From positions 1 to 5,050 of the forward strand of contig JAWXCH010000362.1 in assembly GCA_034440595.1 (NCBI GenBank): a stretch of DNA of 5,050 bases, written 5' to 3'. Positions within the stretch are counted from its first letter, which is position 1. Each line of letters starts with the position of its first letter. The notes under the pieces were generated by a model. It ran no database searches, had not been told where the DNA came from, and was given only the letters and a program-made list of their open reading frames with translations. The translations under genes and the position numbers were made by a program. Positions 1-4,800 of the stretch are shown here, one piece after another. The DNA is from JAWXCH01 sp034440595. Lineage in GTDB: Bacteria; Planctomycetota; Planctomycetia; Pirellulales; JALHPA01.

Positions 1-89
1 CAGGAACGCAGTTACGTTCAGTTACGGAGTACAAACCTTACCCCGACAGGGACTTCCACCCTGCTGATTCAATTCACTTGCAAACGCAC
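1..89 (-). mobile_element. Probable 5' end of a group II intron (partial, runs off the left edge)
   Basis: Read on the minus strand from position 89 leftward, the sequence opens with GTGCG, the usual 5' boundary of bacterial group II introns (GUGYG). About 25 bases later comes a CAGGG/CCCTG stem (63-59 with 51-47) enclosing TGGAAGT, resembling the GGGTGAAAGTCCC element near the start of many bacterial group II introns. A second stem, GAACG/CGTTC (4-8 with 15-19), fits further domain I structure. Just upstream of the boundary on the same strand are the five bases TGCTA and a 7-bp hairpin, an arrangement typical of class C introns, which recognise a hairpin plus a short IBS1. Only the first 89 bases are visible, so the maturase/reverse transcriptase, domain V and the 3' end cannot be checked. 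It could be a complete intron, a truncated relic or a chance resemblance. Confidence 0.48.
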
Positions 90-94
90 TAGCA

Positions 95-131
95 GGCACG
101 GTCCCCGTGCCGTTTAGCTTTTCCGCTAAAC
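95..131. repeat. Two adjacent short hairpins (palindromic repeat)
   Basis: Two perfect 7-bp inverted repeats lie side by side: GGCACGG (95-101) with CCGTGCC (105-111), loop TCC; and GTTTAGC (112-118) with GCTAAAC (125-131), loop TTTTCC. There is no T-tract on either side, so neither looks like a standard intrinsic terminator. The first hairpin sits six bases from the putative intron boundary at 89 and may be its insertion target. Compact GC-rich palindromes of this kind are often dispersed repeats, but copy number cannot be judged from one window. Confidence 0.6.
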
Positions 132-158
132 AGCATCAACCGCGCCAGCGCCCACATC

Positions 159-206
159 ACCTCTCCCGCTTGCGGGAGAGGTCGACGCCTAAGCGGCGGG
201 TGAGGG
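159..206. repeat. Palindromic CCTCTCCCGC-type intergenic repeat
   Basis: An 11-bp perfect stem, ACCTCTCCCGC (159-169) with GCGGGAGAGGT (172-182), has only TT between its arms. A small CGCC/GGCG stem (186-189 with 195-198) and GGGTGAGGG (198-206) follow. The sequence resembles the CTCTCCC...GGTGAGGG palindromes that recur between genes in many GC-rich bacterial genomes. No function is claimed. It could act as an RNA hairpin at the end of an upstream transcript, but it has no T-tract. Confidence 0.6.
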
Positions 207-211
207 CATGC

Positions 212-267
212 GAGACGTGAGTTTGTAGTTCAGCAGCAGGTCAAACGTCAGACAAACACAACGTCTC
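212..267. repeat. Imperfect long inverted repeat
   Basis: GAGACGT (212-218) pairs with ACGTCTC (261-267). Inside it GTTTGT (221-226) pairs with ACAAAC (252-257), leaving a 2x3 internal loop and a 25-base terminal loop. The 13 paired positions in register make this more than a minimal hairpin, and it could fold on either strand. No T-tract follows directly on either side, so it is not a clear terminator. It may be part of the repeat at 159-206 or an independent structured element. Confidence 0.4.
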
Positions 268-517
268 ACGTTCTCCTGTCACCTGTTCCACAGCTCATCT
301 GCTCTCGCGCAGCGCCGCAACTACGGCACAACATTGCCTTGCAGAGGCGCACACGTCATGCGCGCCTTTGGACTGCAAATGCTTCGCGGTACGCGCAAGA
401 AGGCACTTTGGCGAACGTAAGTCCAATAAACACGTCCCCCGCGCGCAGAGCAATACAAAAAAATCAAAACCCCTCGCAGACCACAAAAACACGCGATTTA
501 CCGAACAAATCGCAACC

Positions 518-531
518 GCTCTTTGACAACT
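518..531 (+). promoter_or_regulatory. boxA-like antitermination motif (tentative)
   Basis: GCTCTTTGACAACTT resembles the NusB/NusE-binding boxA of rRNA leaders and spacers, whose core is approximately GCTCTTTAACAA. It also contains a perfect -35-like TTGACA (523-528), but no -10 hexamer lies 16-18 bases downstream. No rRNA operon or CRISPR array follows; the next gene is the phosphoesterase 180 bases on. A chance match in A-rich spacer DNA is quite possible. Confidence 0.2.
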
Positions 532-602
532 TAAAACGCACTGCACACCATCCTGGTGCGCTGGAGAGGACTGGATTCCCGCGTTCAATAACCAGAATCT
601 AA

Positions 603-632
603 TTGCACGCTGCCCGCTTCGGTCATTAGAAT
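603..632 (+). promoter_or_regulatory. Weak sigma70-type promoter candidate for the phosphoesterase
   Basis: TAGAAT (627-632) matches the -10 consensus at five of six positions. TTGCAC (603-608) lies 18 bases upstream and shares only TTG with the -35 consensus. Transcription from here would start near 639 and give a leader of about 70 bases. This is the best pair I see upstream of the gene, but it is weak. Confidence 0.25.
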
Positions 633-696
633 AGCGTTGCTACCCTCTAATTCGCGCGACATTATTTCCCACCAATCCCACACGCTTCGACCTCCC

Positions 697-700
697 AGGA
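697..700 (+). promoter_or_regulatory. Ribosome binding site (AGGA) of the phosphoesterase gene
   Basis: AGGA ends ten bases before the ATG at 711. It supports that start, which also places a Tat signal motif at the very N-terminus of the product. Confidence 0.5.
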
Positions 701-710
701 ACCTGCAACC

Positions 711-1778
711 ATGTCCACTTTCTCTCGCCGTGAAATCTTGAAGGCTGGTGCCGCTTGGGGAGCAGGGGCTGCACTGATTAACTTGACCGGTTCCTATGGG
801 TATGCCGGGGACGACCCCTATGCCGACGCGGTGATGGTGAAAGGTGAGCCCCCTAAGCTGGCCGATCGGGCCTTCACGATCGCCGTCTTGCCGGATACGC
901 AGAACTACTGCGAAAAGTTTCCCGAACAGTTCATGGCGCAGACTAAATGGATCGCCGAAAACAAGAAAGATCGCAAGATTGCCTGCGTGTTGCATCTGGG
1001 GGACATTACCAATCACAACACGCCCGAGCAGTGGCCCAATGCGGTCAAGGCGATGAATCAGCTCGACGGAATTGTGCCTTACTTCATGGTGCCAGGTAAC
1101 CATGACTACAGCAAAGGTGGCAGTAATGTAGACCGGAGTACCGGCTACAACGAATATTTCCCGCTAGCTAAGTTCAAAGATCTGCCCAGCTTTGGTGGTG
1201 TGTACGATCAAGAGCCAGAGCGGTATGAAAACAGCTATCACCTGTTCAATTCGCACGATATGAACTTTGTGGTGATTGCGCTGGAGTATGGGCCTCGTAA
1301 GGATGTCGTCCGCTGGGCCAACGAAGTTGCCAAGAAGCATTCCGACCGCGCGGCGATTCTAATCACGCATGCTTACATGTACAGCGACGACACGCGCTAT
1401 GACTGGAAGAAGTATGGCCAGAATCAGAACTGGAACCCGCACTATTCCAAGATGGCCGAGGTGACCAAACAGGATGTCTCGGATGGGGAAGAACTGTGGA
1501 CCAACCTGGTTTCCATGAATCCCAACTTTCTATTCACGCTAAATGGCCACGTGCTGCACGACGGGCTGGGACGCACGGCCACCAAAGGGGCAGGGGAGTT
1601 GGACGTTACGCAGATGCTTGTCAATTTTCAAATGAAGCCAAACGGTGGCGACGGCTGGCTGCGGTTGATCGAGATGCGCCCGGACGAGAAGATCGCGCAG
1701 ACCTATGACTACTCGCCAACACGTAATGAGCGGAATAGTTCGCCGCAGAATGAATTCAAATACAAACTGGCGACTTAG
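711..1778 (+). CDS. Tat-exported calcineurin-like metallophosphoesterase
   Basis: A 355-residue protein expected to hydrolyse phosphoester bonds outside the cytoplasm with a two-metal centre; the substrate is unknown. The N-terminus carries a twin-arginine signal, SRREILKAG (residues 5-13), followed by an Ala/Gly-rich hydrophobic stretch to about residue 32. Metal-binding motifs of the calcineurin-like superfamily appear in order: DTQNY (D62, Q64), GD (G97-D98), GNHD (129-132), ITHAY (H220) and GHVLHDG (H280, H283). The first motif has Gln where the classical D-x-H motif has His, as in secreted relatives that carry an LPDTQ motif. The ATG start is supported by AGGA at 697-700 and by the position of the signal. 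The gene stands alone: over 600 bases of non-coding DNA lie before it, and a hairpin-rich spacer separates it from the transporter genes. Family assignment is firm; nucleotide, phospholipid or protein phosphate substrates are all possible. Confidence 0.9.
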   Translation: MSTFSRREILKAGAAWGAGAALINLTGSYGYAGDDPYADAVMVKGEPPKLADRAFTIAVLPDTQNYCEKFPEQFMAQTKWIAENKKDRKIACVLHLGDITNHNTPEQWPNAVKAMNQLDGIVPYFMVPGNHDYSKGGSNVDRSTGYNEYFPLAKFKDLPSFGGVYDQEPERYENSYHLFNSHDMNFVVIALEYGPRKDVVRWANEVAKKHSDRAAILITHAYMYSDDTRYDWKKYGQNQNWNPHYSKMAEVTKQDVSDGEELWTNLVSMNPNFLFTLNGHVLHDGLGRTATKGAGELDVTQMLVNFQMKPNGGDGWLRLIEMRPDEKIAQTYDYSPTRNERNSSPQNEFKYKLAT

Positions 1779-1804
1779 GGCATTTGCTAAAAGCCGATAT
1801 TGGA

Positions 1805-1839
1805 TGCCAATGCTGCTTGGCAACGCGATGCATTGCGTT
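1805..1839. repeat. Two overlapping hairpins after the phosphoesterase gene
   Basis: TGCCAA (1805-1810) pairs with TTGGCA (1817-1822). AACGC (1822-1826) pairs with GCGTT (1835-1839) around GATGCATT, which itself closes into an almost perfect palindrome with one G-T wobble. The stems share position 1822, so they may be alternatives. No T-tract follows. They may protect or end the upstream mRNA. Confidence 0.4.
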
Positions 1840-1858
1840 ATCGCTGCACGTGGGTGCT

Positions 1859-1875
1859 CTTTCACGGAGTGAAAG
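1859..1875. repeat. Perfect hairpin CTTTCAC-GGA-GTGAAAG
   Basis: Seven-base arms at 1859-1865 and 1869-1875 flank the loop GGA, followed by GCAAC. I have the impression that CTTTCACGGAGTGAAAGG recurs between genes in planctomycete genomes, but this window contains one copy only. It is followed by G-rich rather than T-rich sequence on the plus strand, so it is probably a dispersed repeat, not a terminator. Confidence 0.45.
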
Positions 1876-1900
1876 GCAACTGTGCCAAACGTATAGGCGC

Positions 1901-1966
1901 AAAAAAAGACGGCTTCCACCAAAATCGCCTCGGGGCAGGGAAGCGATCTCAAGCAAAAGCCGTCTT
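1901..1966 (-). terminator. Large terminator-like hairpin with its T-tract on the minus strand
   Basis: AAGACGGCTT (1906-1915) is perfectly complementary to AAGCCGTCTT (1957-1966). The 41-base loop contains a second stem, ATCGC (1924-1928) with GCGAT (1943-1947). The stem is preceded on the plus strand by seven A residues (1901-1907), so on the minus strand it is followed by seven Ts, the classical intrinsic terminator layout. On the plus strand the tail is TTGTACTAGTTT, a weaker tract, so it may be bidirectional and also end the phosphoesterase mRNA. No minus-strand gene lies directly upstream of it in that direction. Confidence 0.55.
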
Positions 1967-2086
1967 GTACTAGTTTAGCACGGAGAGACCCTTCGAGAAT
2001 ACCACTTGTTAGGGGTCGCCAAAAATATTTTCAAAATAGTTCCCGGCAGCGACTCTTTTGCAGCGGTGAATATCCAGTAGCGCGCT

Positions 2087-2092
2087 TACAAT
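2087..2092 (+). promoter_or_regulatory. -10-like TACAAT immediately before the ATPase start
   Basis: TACAAT matches the -10 consensus at five of six positions and ends six bases before the ATG at 2099. Transcription from it would begin at or next to the start codon, giving a leaderless mRNA. This agrees with the absence of any purine-rich ribosome binding site there. No good -35 hexamer is visible at the usual distance, so the call is tentative. Confidence 0.25.
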
Positions 2093-2098
2093 CTTTAC

Positions 2099-2821
2099 AT
2101 GCCTCTTATTGAGCTGCGCGATATTCGCAAGACCTACTCCCTCGGCGAGACCGAAGTCAGTGCCCTGCGCGGGGTTTCTCTCGATATTCAGGCCGGAGAA
2201 TACGTTACGCTCATGGGGCCATCCGGTTCCGGTAAGTCGACGTTAATGAATACGCTGGGGTGTCTCGACCGCCCCAGCAGTGGTAGTTACCACCTGGACG
2301 GAGAAGAGGTAGTCAGCATGACCCGCGATCAACGCGCCAGACTGCGTAACCGGAAGATTGGCTTTATCTTTCAAAGTTTTAACCTGCTGGCACGTACCAG
2401 CGCTCTGGATAATGTGGAGCTGCCGCTCATCTATGCGGGGCAGATGACTTCTAAGCAACGACATGAGCGCGCCAGCGAACTACTGCACCGGGTTGGCCTA
2501 GGGACGCGAATGGATCATCACCCCGGCCAGTTGTCCGGCGGCCAGCAGCAACGGGTCGCCATTGCACGGGCGTTAGCCAACAAACCGGCGATTCTGATGG
2601 CCGACGAACCAACCGGAAACCTGGACTCCAAAACCAGTGCTGAGGTAATGGAGCTATTCGACGACCTGAATCAGAACGAAAAGATCACCATCATTCTGGT
2701 CACACACGATCAAGAAATTGCCCGCAACGCACGACGCGGATTGGTGTTGCGCGATGGCCTGGTGGTTACCGATACCAGCGACCTGGAAGAGGCCGTCCAC
2801 ACGCTCCACCCAAACGGGTAG
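2099..2821 (+). CDS. ABC transporter ATP-binding protein, MacB/LolD type
   Basis: A 240-residue cytoplasmic ATPase subunit that would power a MacB-like export or lipoprotein-handling permease. All nucleotide-binding motifs are intact and in order: Walker A GPSGSGKST (40-48), Q-loop Q92 in FIFQSFNLL, ABC signature LSGGQQQR (145-152), Walker B ILMADEP (165-171) with E170 as catalytic glutamate, D-loop NLD (174-176) and H-loop H203 in VTHD. The opening phrase V-x-AL-x-GVSLDI and the DEPTGNLD string are characteristic of the MacB/LolD/FtsE group. Length is normal for a stand-alone ATPase; unlike E. coli MacB, no permease is fused to it. No Shine-Dalgarno is visible. The stop at 2819-2821 is 87 bases before the preferred start of the adaptor gene, and the pair probably forms one transporter. 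The permease partner is missing here, so the substrate cannot be named. Confidence 0.93.
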   Translation: MPLIELRDIRKTYSLGETEVSALRGVSLDIQAGEYVTLMGPSGSGKSTLMNTLGCLDRPSSGSYHLDGEEVVSMTRDQRARLRNRKIGFIFQSFNLLARTSALDNVELPLIYAGQMTSKQRHERASELLHRVGLGTRMDHHPGQLSGGQQQRVAIARALANKPAILMADEPTGNLDSKTSAEVMELFDDLNQNEKITIILVTHDQEIARNARRGLVLRDGLVVTDTSDLEEAVHTLHPNG

Positions 2822-2859
2822 CCCGGTCAGATTGGCCGCCGCAACTGCTTTGGCGTGGC

Positions 2860-2865
2860 TATAAT
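2860..2865 (+). promoter_or_regulatory. Perfect -10 hexamer TATAAT before the adaptor gene
   Basis: A consensus TATAAT lies between the ATPase stop and the adaptor start. No -35 hexamer is found at 16-18 bases. If used, transcription would begin near 2872, downstream of the GTG at 2855 but upstream of the GTG at 2909, which would favour the latter as the start codon. The adaptor could then be expressed partly on its own. Confidence 0.25.
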
Positions 2866-2908
2866 AGATAGCTGTAATTGCAATTCTGTTTGTCCGGATT
2901 TAAAGAAC

Positions 2909-4177
2909 GTGCGCCGATTTATTCGCTGGTCCCTGGTTCTGCTGCTCGTCGGGGTGGTCTGTTGGTTAGGTTACCGACAGCTTTCCGCGTATTGGAAAGT
3001 TGATCCAGCGTTGAAGTACCGCCTAGCGAAGCTACAGACCGGCGAGATCATTGCCGTTGTCAATTCGACCGGCACCATCCAGCCGGTTTTGAAGGTGCAG
3101 ATCGGCTCGTTTGTCTCGGGGCCGATTGAAAGCGCCTCTGCCGATTTCAACAGCCGCGTGAAGGCGGGGCAAATTCTGGCAAAAATTGATCCGCGGATCT
3201 ATCAGGCGAATGTTTCTCGCGACGAGGCGGCGCTGGCGCACCGTCGCGCCGATGTCGAGCGCATCAAGGCCTTGCTTCAATTGGCAAAAAACAATGAAAA
3301 GCGCGCCGTTGATCTCAGCAAGACCAAGGCTTCGTATATTTCTGATGCCGAGATGGACCAGGTTGTGGCCGAACGTAAGTCACTGGAGGCTCAGCTTCAA
3401 TTGGGAGAAGCACAGATAAAAGAGGCAGAAGCCAATCTCAGCTTGTCCCAGGCGAACTTGGAGTACACCGTCATCAAATCGCCAGTCGATGGTGTGGTGA
3501 TCGACCGCCAGATCGATCCAGGGCAGACCGTGGCTGCTTCGTTTCAAACGCCGGTGTTGTTCATCGTGGCTCCGGATATGGAAAAAAAGATGTTCGTCTA
3601 TGCCAGCGTGGACGAAGCGGATATCGGGCTGATTCGTAGTGCCAAGGATCGTAACGAGCCGGTGCATTTTACGGTTGATGCCTATCCAGACGATCTGTTC
3701 ACCGGGAAGATCCAACAAATCCGGCTGAATCCGACGACGCTGCAAAATGTGGTGACCTATACGGTGGTGGTTGAAGCGCCGAACGCGGAACTGAAGCTCT
3801 TGCCCGGGATGACTGCGAATCTGTCGTTTCAAATCGAGAAAAGCGCAGACGTAATCAAAATTCCAAATGCCGCTTTAAGGTTCTTTCCGCAACCGCAGCA
3901 AGTTCACGTCAAATATCGGCCTCTGCTCGAAGGAGAAAGCATGCAGCGGCCGGATTCCGGCAGCACCACTGAGCCGAAGCCAAGCGCGACCGAAACCGCC
4001 ACCGCGGCACGCGCCCGAAATAAGCGACACGTCTGGATTTTGGAGGGAGAATTGCTTGCCGCAGTTGAAATCGAAACCGGCCTGAGCGACAACAGCTTTA
4101 CCGAACTGGTTTCTAAAAATCTCAAAAGCGGACAGGAGTTGGTGATTGGAGTTCGCCCAGCAGGGCCACCGTCGTAA
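2909..4177 (+). CDS. Periplasmic adaptor (membrane fusion) protein, MacA/HlyD type
   Basis: From the GTG at 2909 this is a 422-residue inner-membrane-anchored adaptor that would link an ABC permease to an outer-membrane channel. Order of parts: short basic N-terminus and one membrane helix (about residues 8-22); first lipoyl half and barrel-sandwich strand (about 46-95, ending in GQILAKIDP); an alpha-helical coiled-coil hairpin (about 100-185); second lipoyl half YTVIKSPVDGVV (186-197); beta-barrel (about 215-310); and a membrane-proximal domain ending in ETGLSDNSFTELVS and GQELVIG. A Ser/Thr/Pro/Glu-rich, then Arg-rich insertion (about 341-373) interrupts the end of the adaptor core. An upstream in-frame GTG at 2855 would add 18 residues containing three cysteines. 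I prefer 2909 because it begins with basic residues directly before the membrane helix. It follows the ABC ATPase gene, matching the MacAB-type pairing, but no permease follows. Confidence 0.88.
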   Translation: MRRFIRWSLVLLLVGVVCWLGYRQLSAYWKVDPALKYRLAKLQTGEIIAVVNSTGTIQPVLKVQIGSFVSGPIESASADFNSRVKAGQILAKIDPRIYQANVSRDEAALAHRRADVERIKALLQLAKNNEKRAVDLSKTKASYISDAEMDQVVAERKSLEAQLQLGEAQIKEAEANLSLSQANLEYTVIKSPVDGVVIDRQIDPGQTVAASFQTPVLFIVAPDMEKKMFVYASVDEADIGLIRSAKDRNEPVHFTVDAYPDDLFTGKIQQIRLNPTTLQNVVTYTVVVEAPNAELKLLPGMTANLSFQIEKSADVIKIPNAALRFFPQPQQVHVKYRPLLEGESMQRPDSGSTTEPKPSATETATAARARNKRHVWILEGELLAAVEIETGLSDNSFTELVSKNLKSGQELVIGVRPAGPPS

Positions 4178-4221
4178 GCCGAAACGAATCCGACGCGCCA
4201 GTTTTGAAATTGCGCTATTTC

Positions 4222-4264
4222 ATTCACCGCGGAGGGCGGGGAGAGCGCCAAGGACGCGTAGAGC
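4222..4264. repeat. Degenerate GGAG-periodic repeat fragment
   Basis: The stretch CACCGCGGAGGGCGGGGAG followed by AGCGCCAAGGACGCGTAGAG has GGAG/GAGAG/AAGGA/AGAG blocks separated by GCG-rich spacers at roughly 10-11 base steps. It resembles the CACGGAGGACACGGAG-type repeats dispersed between genes in planctomycetes and other bacteria. It lies between the adaptor stop and tsaE. A frame reading into tsaE runs through it, but it appears to be non-coding. Confidence 0.4.
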
Positions 4265-4302
4265 CTGAAATCTCTCTAGGTCGCACGAGAATTCTTAGCA
4301 GC

Positions 4303-4800
4303 ATGATGAGCAACGAGTTTTCATTTATCGCGAACGCTGAAACGGACACCGACCGTTTTGGTGCGGCCTTGGCTAGCGTGTTACCCGCCGGGGCGGTTAT
4401 CGCTCTCAACGGGACACTCGGTGCCGGCAAGACGCGACTGGTGCAGGCAATTGCCAAAGGTGTCGGAGTTCCGTCGCGCGATGTCGTCAGCCCGACGTTT
4501 GTACTGCTACATGAGTACCCGGTTCCCGCTGGTGGACTGGTCTCAATGATTTATCACTTGGATACCTATCGGCTGCGCGATGAAGACGAGTTTCTGCAGC
4601 TTGGGCCGGAAGAATTCTATGAGAGTGGCGGCTGGACGATTATCGAATGGGCCGAGCGGGTAGCCCGGTGTTTGCCGCGCGAGTATTTGCGACTTGATGT
4701 CGAACTGACCGGCACGACCACGCGCCGTTTTCACTGCACCGCCGTTGGCGAGCGATTCCAACCCGTTATTGCGGCGCTGGCAGCGCAGATTACAGAATAA
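4303..4800 (+). CDS. tsaE: tRNA threonylcarbamoyladenosine biosynthesis ATPase TsaE
   Basis: A 165-residue cytoplasmic P-loop ATPase (formerly YjeE) that works with TsaB and TsaD to place the threonylcarbamoyl group on A37 of ANN-decoding tRNAs. Diagnostic motifs: Walker A GTLGAGKT (37-44), the switch-like SPTF (63-66) followed by HEY, HLDTYR (85-90) and IEWAER (114-119). The length fits the family, which is usually about 150 residues. The ATG at 4303 (a second ATG follows at 4306) is chosen because the family begins shortly before the Walker A strand. A longer in-frame reading from a TTG at 4204 would add 33 residues encoded by repeat-like DNA. No strong Shine-Dalgarno is seen. The stop overlaps the convergent hslU by 11 bases. 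The gene is unrelated in function to the transporter upstream; co-transcription is possible but not shown. Confidence 0.93.
   Translation: MMSNEFSFIANAETDTDRFGAALASVLPAGAVIALNGTLGAGKTRLVQAIAKGVGVPSRDVVSPTFVLLHEYPVPAGGLVSMIYHLDTYRLRDEDEFLQLGPEEFYESGGWTIIEWAERVARCLPREYLRLDVELTGTTTRRFHCTAVGERFQPVIAALAAQITE

Larger units (their letters stand above)
132..710. other. Long region without a convincing gene
   Basis: About 580 bases separate the left-edge repeats from the phosphoesterase. Open frames occur on both strands (for example 339-602 plus and 295-588 minus), but their products are low-complexity or rich in Cys and Arg, match no family I recognise, and lack a ribosome binding site. Base composition changes along the stretch: GC-rich and palindromic to about 400, then A-rich with runs of A and AC between about 448 and 540, then mixed. 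It contains the 159-206 repeat, an inverted repeat at 212-267, a boxA-like string at 518-531 and a weak promoter candidate at 603-632. I see no tRNA, rRNA or CRISPR repeats. Confidence 0.6.
1779..2098. other. Hairpin-rich intergenic spacer
   Basis: No protein gene is convincing in these 320 bases; a 64-codon plus-strand frame (1784-1978) is built across hairpins and has no family features. In order the spacer holds hairpins at 1805-1839 and 1859-1875, a large terminator-like stem at 1901-1966, an AT-rich patch near 2020-2040 (AAAAATATTTT) and a -10-like TACAAT just before the ATPase gene. It probably ends the phosphoesterase transcript and carries the promoter for the ABC ATPase gene. Confidence 0.6.

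Noticed and set aside
9..26. Direct repeat CAGTTACG (9-16 and 19-26) as a start of a repeat array
   Set aside because: Only two copies, 10 bases apart; better explained as part of the putative intron's folded domain I.
523..528. Perfect TTGACA as a -35 box
   Set aside because: No -10-like hexamer occurs 16-18 bases downstream.
295..588. Minus-strand 97-codon open frame
   Set aside because: Cys- and Arg-rich product with no domain pattern and no Shine-Dalgarno; overlaps the equally doubtful frame on the other strand.
339..602. Plus-strand 87-codon open frame
   Set aside because: It begins with a non-ATG codon, lacks a ribosome binding site, is rich in Arg, Thr, Asn and Gln from A-rich DNA, and shows no family motif.
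585..1103. Minus-strand 172-codon open frame opposite the phosphoesterase
   Set aside because: It is antisense to a gene with clear catalytic motifs and its product has no recognisable features; a shadow frame.
1539..1952. Minus-strand 137-codon frame over the phosphoesterase 3' end and spacer
   Set aside because: It spans a coding sequence, hairpins and the terminator-like stem; no motif or start signal.
3380..3832. Minus-strand 150-codon frame inside the adaptor gene
   Set aside because: His/Arg-rich complement of the coiled-coil and barrel coding region; a typical shadow.
4204..4302. N-terminal extension of TsaE from a TTG codon
   Set aside because: The 33 extra residues are encoded by repeat-like DNA, are Arg/Gly-rich and exceed the usual family length; ATG at 4303 fits better.
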